From contig JAOWBW010000304.1 of assembly GCA_026119855.1 (NCBI GenBank), forward strand, positions 1,178,001-1,242,000: a DNA stretch of 64,000 nucleotides, in the 5' to 3' direction. Below the pieces are notes generated by a model. The model saw only the letters and a program-made list of their open reading frames with translations. It did not search any database and was not told where the DNA came from. Each line of letters opens with the position of its first letter. The first letter of the stretch is position 1. This document shows positions 46,066 through 58,575 of this stretch, piece by piece. Source of the stretch: Campanula takesimana (taxonomy: Eukaryota; Streptophyta; Magnoliopsida; Asterales; Campanulaceae). The translations under genes were made by a program, and so were the position numbers.

Positions 46066-49000
46066 ATTTTCATAAAATCACGTTTTTACCAAAGATTATG
46101 ATTAGAAATGACGTGATGGTGACTGCAATTACGATGTTAGCATGATAAGTATATGGACGTGAAATGACATGCTGGGGATGGGGGTGCAACATCGTATATG
46201 ACATGACATGATAATGGCATGATAGGAACAAGATGATCTAAAATTCAGCACACATGCATGTTTGATTAATCAAGGATACGCTGCAAGCTGTTACCATGTG
46301 CGGATCCTTTGGCTTTATAGTTGCTGTGTGATGAGATTTTTGATTCTTGACTTGAGGAGAGCAATCCAATCATCATGTTTTCATGTCGGGACCCGTTTGG
46401 ATTTGTCGGGAGGCCATCTCGAGTTTCTGCTAGATGTGGAGAAGCTGCCTTTCAAATATTTGGATGTGTTTCTTCACGTGACCAACTTCCCCTTTTTAAC
46501 ATTTTGATGCGTTTGTGGTTATGCTTGCGGTGCCAAGATCTCCTTTGCAACGTTTTGATGCGTGTGTGGTCGGACCTGAGGTGACAGGCTGCCTACGTAT
46601 CCCTTTCGGGAATCAGACCTTACGTAGTTCGAGTTTATGAAAAACTAGAAAAACATAATTTGATTGGAACAGATGTGTTGTGATGTTGAAGAAGACCTTT
46701 CTTGAGGGGTTTGGACATGACCTGGCCTCGGAGATTGGATTTGAGTACCTGCATAAGACCTTTCACAAGCATACATATATATCGTGACATTCATGTGCAG
46801 AGAGTGTCATACACGCAACCAAATCATCATGATTAAAAGATTGAGAGATAAAGAACATATCACGTTGAGAACTGCTCGCTTTCCATCATTTCGATGTGTT
46901 TGTGGTCGGACTCGCCGAAGCAAGCTGCCTACGTATCCCTTTCGGGAATCAGACCTTACGTAGTTCGAGTTTGTGAAAAACTCGAAAAACACATTTTGAT
47001 TGAAGTTTGGAACATCAAAAAACTGAATTCCCTAAGCAGAAACATCTTGATGGATTCATTGGTGGACGGAATAAAACGAGCAGACTTCCCGTGTGGATGA
47101 GATGCAGCGGGTGTTGGAAACATTCCTGCAGAAAATTTCACAAGTATGAAATATACAAGTGATATCGTGACATTCATGTGCAGAGAGTGTGTCATACACG
47201 CAACCAAATCATCATGATTAAAAGATCGAGAGATAAAGAACATATCACGTTGAGAACTGCTCGCTTTCCATCATTTCGATGTGTTTGTGGTCGGACTCGC
47301 CGAAGCAAGCTGCCTACGTATCCCTTTCGGGAATCAGACCTTACGTAGTTCGAGTTTGTGAAAAACTCAAAAAACACAATTTTGTTTGACAGACGATTTG
47401 TTGGAGATGACCCTTCTTGCGATGGGGTACCTGCATGGGATTAGATTTGGACACCTGCAAAAGATTTTCACAAGTATGCAATATCACGACGCGCATTTTT
47501 CACTTCAAAAACTTCTCATTGTCATTGATGATTGAAGGACTTCAAACGAGGATTTCCTTTGCAAATGATTTTGAAATTTAAATCTTGCCATCTTTCTTTC
47601 AGAATTGAAAACACTCTCTTTTTTTTCATTTTTTTTTGACACATGTGCATTGCTTGTATTTCAGCCTTTGCTTTTTATAAAATGAACAAAATGTTTATGT
47701 GCAAAGAGGGAAAATCGGGAAAGGAATGAACTGTGCATTTTTCTTTTGAAAACTTTGCGAGGAACGAGAGTCATGGTGAGATATATGGTGAATCGAGGTT
47801 GGAGGCCTAGCGCGAGTACTCGAAAGGTCAATTCTCTACACCCATTTGATCAAGTTTACTCGACGGTGTCTCTCATGTTGGATTGCTTTTACTTGCCCCC
47901 AGATGTCGGTTGTGGAAGCCCCAGTGCTTTTTTCAGAACCAGCCCCCAGATCTTCAATTATAAAAGCCCCACTTTTTCAAGGATCAGCCCCACATTTGAT
48001 GGCTCATTTTCTGAGGACCTCGTTGTTCATAAGAGCGGTCATAAGCTCTGAAGCCCATACTGTTATCCCAAGGTGATTCTTGTACTGTTTATCAGTTTGA
48101 GGCAGCTCCATGCCTTGATACTCATACTGCTTTGGGACCTAACTGTCGTTGAGAGTTGTTACAGATTTGATGTTCCACTGCTGGGAGTAACTCACACAAT
48201 GTGATAGTCACATTCACATTCGACGCTTTGATGGTGGAACTCAACTGTCTTCAAGAATTAACCAATTATACACAGCCCCCAGTATTGCCGGCGATTGAGC
48301 TTTGTGACCTGTGCCCCAAACTACTAATCTGAGAAACTTCCCTCCGATGATTCTCTTGAAAGGGACCTAACCATCTGTGACGGTTGTCTCACAAATTCTG
48401 ATGATTGTTGATGTTAAAACTTCCAAGGACCAACTATTTGTGAGAGTTGTCCTACCCCTGAGACGTTTTGCATTAACGGGGAACCCATCTATCATTTCTG
48501 AAACCTGATGCGCAGCCCCAGTTCACATTCATTCATTTGGGCATACTCCTTGATTTTGTATTTTAAGAGTCAGAGGATCACATTCCTCTGTCTCCCTTGC
48601 TGTGACAAATTACAGGAATTGACTGGGGAAGGCACAATGCCAGTGTTTTGGGAAAGCAAAGAAAGATCCCGTGGGATCTTTGACATTGTGTTTGCGCAGA
48701 AAAAATTGACGGAAGGACGAGAGTAGGGGGAAGCCCCTAGACTCGAGGAAATTGCTCACATTCGAAATCAATGACTCAAGATTAGAATTCGCATTAATGG
48801 TCAAGTGCTTCAAAATCAAAAAGTTAATTTCTATTTTTTAGAAAAGATTTATTTGGACTCAAATTAGACCGTGACAAATCGAGATGAGAACACCACCAAA
48901 CAATTGTAATTAGCACCGCCTGTTGACCTCGTGGGTGGGAGGTCCTTGTCGTCGTTGTCGCACTTTTTGAGATTGATTAGAGGCTGTATGACCTTTGGCC

Positions 49001-49413
49001 GCAGGGCTCCCTCAGTGTAAGGGTTTGGCAGAGCATGTTGGTCTCCAACAAAAGACACCAGTTGTCGTCGTTGATGGTGCTTGCCCAAAGTTGAAAGATC
49101 GAGATCTTCTTTAGTGCAGATTGGCCTCGCATACGCGGTGCTCCTTGAAATTGATGACGTCACATGAGATTGTCGGACCCTCGGTCCATGCCTTGCCTTT
49201 GTGCAACAAGTGATAAAATCTTCATAATGAAATGCCAATTGCCGTCGTTGACGGCACATACATGAATTTGTAGTGTCGCGATATCCTTTCTAAAACAATT
49301 GAATTAAACAATAAAGCAAATGGAATATGTACCAAAATAAATGAATAATGCTTCTTCTTCTTTTTTTTTTTTTTTTTTTTTTTTTTTTGACCTCCCCTTT
49401 TTTGCTCTCTTTC

Positions 49414-49450
<37 letters not shown>

Positions 49451-50172
49451 TCAAGAAGAAACATCATAGCGTTCGGAATACAACAATTTTTACAAAAACA
49501 TAAACATACAATATGCGAGAATTTACAATGCATCATACATTAAAGGAAAATCGCCGACACTTGCATTGGCATGACTGTGATAATCTTCGGCCTTTACCAT
49601 TTGATTGGCCTCTTTGATTATGCCCTTGATTGCACCCTGAAATCTTCGTTCGTCGGATGACTTTGCCGATCGCCTTCGTGAACTTCGTTGATTACCTTCG
49701 TTTGTGAATTCCGTTGAGCACTGTCAACCCTAGTTCTCACCTCAATTAATCGCAGTCTAAAATTAGTCCCGTTTATTATCGTTTGCTTGTAATTAAGTGC
49801 GATTAATCATTTGTGGGACCAAATTTATAAAATATGTGATTATGAAGGCACTTGATTATAACGCGAGTTCATTAACTGAAAACATATTTACAAGACAAGC
49901 AAGCAAATAAATATACTACAGAAAAGATGACACGCAAGCATGGAGTTGGAAAGCAAAAGAAGTGTGAGCGCATTTTAGGAAGGGCCCGAAAGCAAAAGGG
50001 ATTAGAGTTGGGCGGTGTGCCCTATTTATAGCAAAAGAGACATAATCCCCCGGGTCAACAAACTTCCATCATTAGCAAAACATTTTCCCGAGTCGATAAA
50101 CTGCGGTCATCATCAAACAAAAGACAACTCCTTCCTTGGGGCTCGGTGAGGATAACCATTCTTGTATTGAAG
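46066..50172 (-). other. Non-coding 3' half of D, second part
   Basis: No protease, RT or integrase seen. It holds three CTACGTATCCC...TACGTAG hairpins (46593, 46929, 47314), a direct repeat of about 385 bp (around 46790-47175 and 47175-47560), an AGCCCC motif repeated at 47917, 47941, 47965 and 47986, three CAACGACG-rich repeats near 48940-49250 (giving a 131-codon ORF of no known family), and two long T tracts (49359-49388 and 49418-49446). Confidence 0.65.
46790..47560. repeat. Direct repeat of about 385 bp, two copies
   Basis: The sequence around 46807-46992 recurs nearly unchanged at 47192-47377, an offset of 385 bp. Each copy includes one TACGTA hairpin and the GTGACATTCATGTGCAGAGAG motif. 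It lies in the 3' region of D. Confidence 0.85.
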
Positions 50173-50310
50173 TCAAGCTTGAGACTTCTCAATCACCCTG
50201 CTGTCGATGAGGTCCTGAATTGTATTTTTGAGAGACCAGCATGAGTCAGTGGCATGTCCTAGCCATCGGTGGTACTGGCAGGACTCGAGAGGATTCCAAC
50301 CTTTAGTAAT
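50173..50310 (-). pseudogene. Gag of D: second CCHC-like module
   Basis: In a third minus frame, NPLESCQYHRWLGHATDSCWSLKNTIQDLIDSRVIEKSQA ends at TGA 50173. It repeats the Cys-His module of the upstream segment (CQYHQSIGHDTDNC). A frameshift near 50290 separates the two. It is the C-terminal end of the visible gag, and nothing like protease follows. Confidence 0.7.
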
Positions 50311-50681
50311 GGCCGGGGGTATCGGTACTTCTCTAAGGGTTTTATGAGTCCGTGACTTATTAGAACACGCAGGATCTTAGCCATCGGCGCACCAAGTTCA
50401 TCAAATGACCTGTTTGCGGCAGCAGTGGGTTTCTTGATAACCTCCTCATCAATGAGGCTTTGGAAAGCATGTCGGAGGTAGAAGCAGTTATCAGTGTCAT
50501 GGCCAATCGATTGGTGATACTGGCAGTAGGCAGTAGGATCCCATAGCTTGGCTGGTGGCTTGTATCCTTCAATTGGTTTCATCACACCTTGATCTACGAG
50601 GTCATTGAAGACCACAGACATAGGAGCATCCAGTTTGTCAAAGTGCCTATCATAGGGAATGAACCTCCTTGAACCGATCTT
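50259..50681 (-). pseudogene. Gag of D: middle segment with first CCHC-like module
   Basis: Contains KLDAPMSVVFNDLVDQGVMKPIE, then CQYHQSIGHDTDNCFYLRHAFQSLIDEEVI, then a second LGAPMAKILRVLISHGLIKPLE. The C-x2-H...GH-x4-C-like pattern and the IQDLID-type helix are typical of Tat/Ogre gag C-termini and match element A (CDYHQGTGHLTEDC). The frame differs from the N-terminal ORF at 50594-51106; the shift lies near 50680-50690. Confidence 0.75.
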
Positions 50682-51106
50682 AATTTTCCGGTTACAGAAA
50701 CATCAGTCTCAAATGGAGCTTTCCCTTTTCCCAAACCATGATATGAGAAATTTGTCCCGGCCCCTACATATTGCATCATCTCGATAAAGGAAGTAAAAGT
50801 TGGTACAGTGTTTTGAGTTGGATCTGGGTAAGCATATGGTACTTGTTGAAAAGAGGCATTCGTGAATGTTGGAACCATTTCTTGTGACTGAACTGGGGGC
50901 GGCATAATGCCCGAGACAACATATGATTCGGGGTCTTTGAGCCTCTCATAGTCTAGCATTTCCTCTCGGTGTTCCTGGGGAATACTCTTCATGTACTTTG
51001 TTTGGGCTTCCAATTGCCTCTCCAACCATTTTTTCATCGCATTCCTTGGCTCAAAGTTGAATGAGCCCCTAGTTCCATTTCCAGATTTTTGTCCGTTATT
51101 GGCCAT
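50594..51106 (-). pseudogene. Gag of D: N-terminal segment
   Basis: Starts at ATG 51106 (MANNGQKSGNGTRG). It contains MKKWLERQLEAQTKYMKSIPQEHREEML and a Pro/Thr/Phe-rich stretch. From about 50685 the reading is out of frame with the downstream gag. The large gag core seen in A (the DWYETLP type) is absent between this part and the CCHC modules, so the gag is shortened as well as frameshifted. Confidence 0.7.
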
Positions 51107-52063
51107 GCTTGATGAGAGAACCCGGAGTAGACCTTAATCAAAGTGATGCTTGGAACGGACCTTGAATGTCGTGCTAGAAAAAGAAGCTAGATTCTCCCTC
51201 TACAATAATGGATTGGAAAAAGAATGATTTAGATTTTGAAATGGGCTTTCTTTTATGTACAAGAATAAAAGCACAAAGAGAAGAAAAGTATAAAGAACAA
51301 AATCATTTTTGAGAAAGGTTGAAGCACAAGCAACGCATAAAAACCTAGGAAGCCGGACAAGCACCTCACTTTGTTTTGACATGTTCGATTATTAAATCCT
51401 GGAATAGTGGATACCGTCTCCAAAGTATAGGACCAACGTTTTTCACCTGTACTAATGGCCGTCCGAAACCCCTAGCGAAGGGCCTATACTCTTTCTGGGA
51501 TCCACCATTCGGGTTACGGTCTATGTGAAGGTCTTGATAATTTCGGGTCAACCCAATCGTTCCAAAATATCCACACTTTAGGTTGTTTATAACCTTTTAG
51601 GAATGCATAGGGTTAAAGAGAAATTATTAGACAAAAACCGGCTTAAAGTCGAGGACGTGTCATTTTGAAAATTCGGACATCGAAGCTGTTGATGGATGGC
51701 TTGCATGAGGCTTACACCCGCAGCGACGACTAGTAGCCGCGCTTTAGGGCGGGAATGTCAACCGGGAGCCCTATCGGAGGATCGGTGACCCCCCTTCACT
51801 CACCTGGCTGCACCCCCTAAGGTTTGTACAGTTGCTAAGTCGCAAGTTTGAAAACGTGAACCGTGTGTGAAGTCTCTAATTTTGAAAAATGATTTTTTGA
51901 AAGAAAGAAAGGAATTTTTTTATTTTTTTATTTTTTTTCTGTTTTCTTTTTATTTACACAAACAAAGAGAAGGTAAAAAACCTGCAAGGACATGTATATA
52001 CAAGGCAAAGGCAAGTAATGGCGAAAGCACACAAAATTGAGTCTAGCCCACTTTTGAAAATGA
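51107..52063 (-). other. Untranslated leader of element D
   Basis: Between PBS and gag. No supported coding region; two ORFs of about 60 codons (51200-51382, 51366-51551) have no recognisable features. T/A-rich low complexity lies at 51900-51955. Confidence 0.6.
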
Positions 52064-52081
52064 TCCCCAGCAGAGTCGCCA
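52064..52081 (-). other. Primer-binding site of element D
   Basis: The minus strand reads TGGCGACTCTGCTGGGGA, identical to the element A site and one base from the LTR. Confidence 0.78.
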
Positions 52082-52082
52082 C

Positions 52083-53318
52083 TGTGAGAGCCCGCGCCCG
52101 TACCCGCGTGGGGATCCGTGCGAAACGCGGCTGGAATCCGCACGGTTTCTCATAATGGTTACCCTACTTTGGTTTTGAAAATAAGAGTCGCCACCTCATT
52201 TTATTTAGGAAAATAGAGATAAAACCTTTTTGATTGAAAAGTGGGTTCGGGGGCTATGTTACGAGAGGAGAAGGTGTTAGGCACTCCGCTCGCCCTTTCG
52301 GTCTCTAGCATGCTTCCGCCTACGCTTGATTTTAGTTTACCTTTTGAAAATGTGTTTTATGTCCTAACTTATAAAAAATGTGTATATTTATGTATAAAGG
52401 AGTCTCCTATTCTAGGTCGATTCATTTTATCACAACCGGGAACCGGTTTGGGTGGATTCCCGATTGGTTTTGAAAAAATGTTTGAATCATATTTACAAGT
52501 ATGAGCAATTAAAGGGGGAATATTGTACAAATAATACAATTAGGTGAAAAATGGGAAATATCCCATGAAAGCAAATATCCAAGCCAAGGTTGATCTCCAA
52601 GTTCATGGGGCTGCTGTGGATCGCCATGGATGTACCTGTGAATGACCTATCCAAAAACAGATACAAAGCTTGGGATTCACTCCCAAGATGTTAGAGCACA
52701 TGTATGAATTTTTGTTGGATTTATGGGTTGATATTTCATGCTCAAATCATGTCAAGAACATTTATGTAAATTCAGCCCAGCACAGGAAAAGATATCATAG
52801 CAGGTTTTGATGAGCAATTTACACTATCATATCTTAATAATCTGGAAAAGCATAAAACACAAAAGTTGAATATCATATATTAAATATAATTTATACCAAG
52901 TTTCAAAGTCAGAAAGAAAGTTTTGGTTCTTCAAAAGTGATCTGACATTCGCATGTCAGAATCTGGGAAATATGAATCTGGAAGAAGGCACTTGATTTAG
53001 AAAATGGAAAGAAGCCTTTCCAGAGGTCATAAAATTGTTTCAAAAGCATGAACATCTTAATTAGTCTTTTAAGAACAAATTTCATGTTTTGACTTTGACT
53101 TGAAAATCTAGTTTTGGTAGGGTTTTAGACTAGAAAACTCAGATTAGCCAAAACTGCAGCAAGCAAAGCAACATATTTGAGCTACGAAAATAACTACCAA
53201 AAAATGACCTATACATGGATTTAGACCACAAAACTTGGAAATAATCATATTCAGTATATAATGAACAACTTTCATTTTTAAAGACACATCTAGAAACGAA
53301 TTTATGATTGAGTAAAAA
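52083..53318 (-). repeat. 5' LTR of element D, cut by E
   Basis: Nearly identical to 34659-35901. It stops at GAGTAAAAA, where E begins; in the intact copy the sequence goes on with GCTCATC. The run of A at the junction (53314-53318) is the probable left target duplication of E. Confidence 0.88.
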
Positions 53319-55897
53319 TGTAATAACCGGAAAAAAATTTTAAATTTATTTTATTTTCGGTTTTGTTAAACTAATTAAATGATAATTAGAGTTATAAGGT
53401 AATTGAAAGAAGTGGGCCCAAGGAATTTGTATTGGCCCAAAATTTGTATTAGTAAACCCAACCCAATTAGGAATCAACCCAAGGTATAAATTAATGAGTT
53501 AGTCAACTTAGGAATTCCTTATTATCATAAACTCAAAAAAAAAAAAAAAAAAAAAAAAACAAACCCTAGCCTACTATAGCAGCCGCCGGCCGAACACTAG
53601 GAGGGGGGAGAAGAAATTTTCCGGCCATTGTTTTGGAGATACAATCCGATCATTCTCAAGGTAATGTTAAATCCCACTCTCCAAAATTTATTTCATTGGA
53701 TTTGGATGTTTAAAACATAAGTTAGGCATGTTTTAAGAATACAAGTATTAGGGTTTGCATGCTAAGAATTTATGATAAAATTTTAAAGGTTAATGGAAGT
53801 TGATCTAGATGCTATGAAAAAAAAATATAGTAATCTTGATACTAGTTTATTTTTAAGATTGAGTTTTATAATCTTGAATTGAATTGATTTATATTATACA
53901 AGGCTTGGGAATTGAATATATAAATCATTGAGGTTGAATTGGGTTTATCAAAAGAAGAAAAAAATATGGATTTCCCCCCTTGAACATGTTTCGTCCGAAT
54001 GGCCCTAAGCCATGGAAAATTGATTTTGTTGATTTAAATGATCCTCGTTAAGTGTATTGTAAATAATATTGATGTTTGGGAATTTAGAAAAATTTAAAGA
54101 ATTAGAAAATTGATCAAATAAATGGATTTTGGATCATACATGTTTCGGCCATGATGAGGAATTATGGGTGTTAATTCTTGATTAAAGATGTTAAGAATTG
54201 GGACGGAAAGTTAGTGTTTTCGTTAAGTTTCTAATGGAAAGAAAACAAAATCGTTAAAAGGATTGTTAACAAGTTAGAAAAGTAACTTGAGGAAATAGAA
54301 TAAACACTTGGAAGACCTTGAAGGTTAAAAAGTTAATGAGAAAGGAAAAGATTAGAAGTTTCAGTTAGTTTCCTAACGGAAAATGACTAAACTGAAAAGA
54401 ATTAAAGTTAGAAGGAATAAAAGGAAACCTTTGAAGTTAGAGGGGCCTAAGTGATTGAAAAGAGAAACTTAGGGGACCTTATGAACAGAACCAAAGTCCA
54501 AGGACCTTTCTGTAATTAAAGGAAAGTTGAAGGACTAATCTGCAATTAATCCAAAGTTGAAGGACTAAATTGTAATTGAACTAAAGTTGAAGGACCAATT
54601 TGCAATTAACCCAAAATGGAGGGACCAAATTGTAATTAACCCAAAGTTAGAGGACTTAATTGCAATTATATCAAGTTAAAGGACTGACTAGTAAATCAAA
54701 GTCAGAAACTTAAACATAAAGAAAGAAGTAACGAAGTAAAGAAGTTAAAACGCATCTCTCAGTTAACTAAGTAGAAATAGTTAACAATGTAGAGAGTACT
54801 AAAGTAAATTACTCCGTGCCTTGTAGATTTGCACAGAGAGGAGATTGCGAGGAAAAGCAATTCAGGTAAGGGATTACGTTTCTTACAGTATTTGAACTCC
54901 TGTTTATTGGAATTCTGTATCTTTCTAAAGTTAGCTATCAGTATGGCATGATAGTATTTGAATGAACTCTGCGTTATTGAACGTTCCTTGAAAGAATCTA
55001 TACTTAGTGATGTCCCCATCGATCTACTAAGTATCGAAGTTTGAAACTTGTATCACATACTTGTACCATGGTATGTTCTCAATTTTAACTTGTGAGTTAA
55101 CCACTTACTCGTTAAGGCATCCAATGTCCAGTTAGAAAAGACATTGACGGACAGTCCAGTTAGAAAAGACTCGTCCTTAAACTAGGGATTGCATGAGTGA
55201 TCACATGCCTTCTCTCAGGAATTGTCTGATTACAAGGATGATTCTAGACCCCAAGCATATGTGTGTGGATACCATATATGTTACGACCCACACTATTGGC
55301 TGAAGAAGCTAGGTGTATGAATTGTACCTTTGGCATTGAGGTTATAATGTACGTAACCAAGGAATTGACGGAAACTTGAATGAATCCCATTGGATTGTAG
55401 TGCCATAATCCTTTGAAAGTAAAATCTTAAAAGTAATACGACTGTATTGTTCTGCAGTCTTGAATCTAAAAAGTAACTGAACCTAACCTTGTAAAAGTTA
55501 TTCAAAGTATTCGTTCTGGTCGTCTCTCCTTAGTAACCGGAGAGGCCACGTATGAACTTACTGAGCATTCGTTCGCTCATCCCTTCTCTATAAATTTTGT
55601 TTTCAGGATTTAAGTAGAAGGACAAGACAAGGAAAGCAGCCGTAGAAAGACGGTGGATTGAAGATTCATAATTTAGTAGTTTAAGTACGTTTATTTATTT
55701 GATGTAAGTTGAAGTACATTGATGGTTAGGGTTGTTACCTACCAAGACAAGTTTAAGTTACGCTTCCGCTATTGTTTTGAATTATGGTTAAATAAGGGGT
55801 CGTTGTGAACCCTAGATTGAAGCATTTATTATTGTTATTTATTGATATTTAAGGCCATTAAATGCTCAGATATTATAAGAAAATTCGGGGTGTTACA
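53319..55897 (+). repeat. 5' LTR of element E, complete copy
   Basis: 2579 bp from TGTAATAACCGG to GGGTGTTACA, followed by AA and a PBS. It contains an A run near 53537-53560 and a minisatellite of about 30 bp near 54480-54690. Confidence 0.85.
54480..54690. repeat. Minisatellite of about 30 bp in the E LTR
   Basis: Around seven imperfect units of AAAGTTGAAGGACCAATTTG with CAATTAACCC linkers. The triplicated unit of 54600-58594 starts within this array. Confidence 0.85.
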
Positions 55898-55899
55898 AA

Positions 55900-55911
55900 T
55901 GGTATCAGAGC
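55900..55911 (+). other. Primer-binding site 1 of E
   Basis: TGGTATCAGAGC after LTR copy 1, spacer AA, followed by GGAACCCCGGCC. Confidence 0.85.
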
Positions 55912-57231
55912 GGAACCCCGGCCTTAAGGCTTGCAATTAACCCAAAATGGAGGGACCAAATTGTAATTAACCCAAAGTTAGAGGACTTAATTGCAATTAT
56001 ATCAAGTTAAAGGACTGACTAGTAAATCAAAGTCAGAAACTTAAACGTAAAGAAAGAAGTAACGAAGTAAAGAAGTTAAAACGCATCTCTCAGTTAACTA
56101 AGTAGAAATAGTTAACAATGTAGAGAGTACTAAAGTAAATTACTCCGTGCCTTGTAGATTTGCACAGAGAGGAGATTGCGAGGAAAAGCAATTCAGGTAA
56201 GGGATTACGTTCCTTACAGTATTTGAACTCCTGTTTATTGGAATTCTGTATCTTTCTAAAGTTAGCTATCAGTATGGCATGATAGTATTTGAATGAACTC
56301 TGCGTTATTGAACGTTCCTTGAAAGAATCTATACTTAGTGATGTCCCCATCGATCTACTAAGTATCGAAGTTTGAAACTTGTATCACATACTTGTACCAT
56401 GGTATGTTCTCAATTTTAACTTGTGAGTTAACCACTTACTCGTTAAGGCATCCAATGTCCAGTTAGAAAAGACATTGACGGACAGTCCAGTTAGAAAAGA
56501 CTCGTCCTTAAACTAGGGATTGCATGAGTGATCACATGCCTTCTCTCAGGAATTGTCTGATTACAAGGATGATTCTAGACCCCGAGCATATGTGTGTGGA
56601 TACCATATATGTTACGACCCACACTATTGGCTGAAGAAGCTAGGTGTATGAATTGTACCTTTGGCATTGAGGTTATAATGTACGTTACCAAGGAATTGAC
56701 GGAAACTTGAATGAATCCCATTGGATTGTAGTGCCATAATCCTTTGAAAGTAAAATCTTAAAAGTAATACGACTGTATTGTTCTGCAGTCTTGAATCTAA
56801 AAAGTAACTGAACCTAACCTTGTAAAAGTTATTCAAAGTATTCGTTCTGGTCGTCTCTCCTTAGTAACCGGAGAGGCCACGTATGAACTTACTGAGCATT
56901 CGTTCGCTCATCCCTTCTCTATAAATTTTGTTTTCAGGATTTAAGTAGAAGGACAAGACAAGGAAAGCAGCCGTAGAAAGACGGTGGATTGAAGATTTAT
57001 AATTTAGTAGTTTAAGTACGTTTATTTATTTGATGTAAGTTGAAGTACATTGATGGTTAGGGTTGTTACCTACCAAGACAAGTTTAAGTTACGCTTCCGC
57101 TATTGTTTTGAATTTATGGTTAAATAAGGGGTCGTTGTGAACCCTAGATTGAAGCATTTATTATTGTTATTTATTGATATTTAATGCCATTAAATGCTCA
57201 GATATTATAAGAAAATTCGGGGTGTTACAAA

Positions 57232-57243
57232 TGGTATCAGAGC
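57232..57243 (+). other. Primer-binding site 2 of E
   Basis: TGGTATCAGAGC after partial LTR copy 2, spacer AA, same leader start. Confidence 0.85.
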
Positions 57244-58563
57244 GGAACCCCGGCCTTAAGGCTTGCAATTAACCCAAAATGGAGGGACCAAATTGTAATT
57301 AACCCAAAGTTAGAGGACTTAATTGAAATTATATCAAGTTAAAGGACTGACTAGTAAATCAAAGTCAGAAACTTAAACGTAAAGAAAGAAGTAACGAAGT
57401 AAAGAAGTTAAAACGCATCTCTCAGTTAACTAAGTAGAAATAGTTAACAATGTAGAGAGTACTAAAGTAAATTACTCCGTGCCTTGTAGATTTGCACAGA
57501 GAGGAGATTGCGAGGAAAAGCAATTCAGGTAAGGGATTACGTTCCTTACAGTATTTGAACTCCTGTTTATTGGAATTCTGTATCTTTCTAAAGTTAGCTA
57601 TCAGTATGGCATGATAGTATTTGAATGAACTCTGCGTTATTGAACGTTCCTTGAAATAATCTATACTTAGTGATGTCCCCATCGATCTACTAAGTATCGA
57701 AGTTTGAAACTTGTATCACATACTTGTACCATGGTATGTTCTCAATTTTAACTTGTGAGTTAACCACTTACTCGTTAAGGCATCCAATGTCCAGTTAGAA
57801 AAGACATTGACGGACAGTCCAGTTAGAAAAGACTCGTCCTTAAACTAGGGATTGCATGAGTGATCACATGCCTTCTCTCAGGAATTGTCTGATTACAAGG
57901 ATGATTCTAGACCCCGAGCATATGTGTGTGGATACCATATATGTTACGACCCACACTATTGGCTGAAGAAGCTAGGTGTATGAATTGTACCTTTGGCATT
58001 GAGGTTATAATGTACGTTACCAAGGAATTGACGGAAACTTGAATGAATCCCATTGGATTGTAGTGCCATAATCCTTTGAAAGTAAAATCTTAAAAGTAAT
58101 ACGACTGTATTGTTCTGCAGTCTTGAATCTAAAAAGTAACTGAACCTATCCTTGTAAAAGTTATTCAAAGTATTCGTTCTGGTCGTCTCTCCTTAGTAAC
58201 CGGAGAGGCCACGTATGAACTTACTGAGCATTCGTTCGCTCATCCCTTCTCTATAAATTTTGTTTTCAGGATTTAAGTAGAAGGACAAGACAAGGAAAGC
58301 AGCCGTAGAAAGACGGTGGATTGAAGATTCATAATTTAGTAGTTTAAGTATGTTTATTTATTTGATGTAAGTTGAAGTACATTGATGGTTAGGGTTGTTA
58401 CCTACCAAGACAAGTTTAAGTTACGCTTTCGCTATTGTTTTGAATTTATGGTTAAATAAGGGGTCATTGTGAACCCTAGATTGAAGCATTTATTATTGTT
58501 ATTTATTGATATTTAATGCCATTAAATGCTCAGATATTATAAGAAAATTCGGGGTGTTACAGT

Positions 58564-58575
58564 TGGTATCAGAGC
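58564..58575 (+). other. Primer-binding site 3 of E
   Basis: TGGTATCAGAGC after partial LTR copy 3, spacer GT, then the 110-bp TRIM-type internal sequence (58562-58671). Confidence 0.85.

Larger units (their letters stand above)
34659..53318 (-). mobile_element. Element D: gag-only Tat-like element (TR-GAG type), split by F and E
   Basis: Minus-strand element with a 3' LTR of 2742 bp (34659-37400), a 3' region rich in hairpins and tandem repeats, a short broken gag (50173-51106), a leader, a PBS and the first 1236 bp of its 5' LTR (52083-53318), where E cuts in. Leaving out F, the internal region is about 7.7 kb, and I find no protease, RT or integrase in it. That makes it a non-autonomous element. 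The PBS is shared with element A, which suggests Tat machinery. The rest of its 5' LTR lies beyond the right edge. Confidence 0.78.

Noticed and set aside
49222..49536. ORF with long poly-lysine
   Set aside because: Caused by two long T tracts; low complexity.
54759..58168. Six 70-86 codon ORFs on the minus strand that look like a gene family
   Set aside because: They are two non-coding ORFs copied three times by the tandem LTR-PBS unit.
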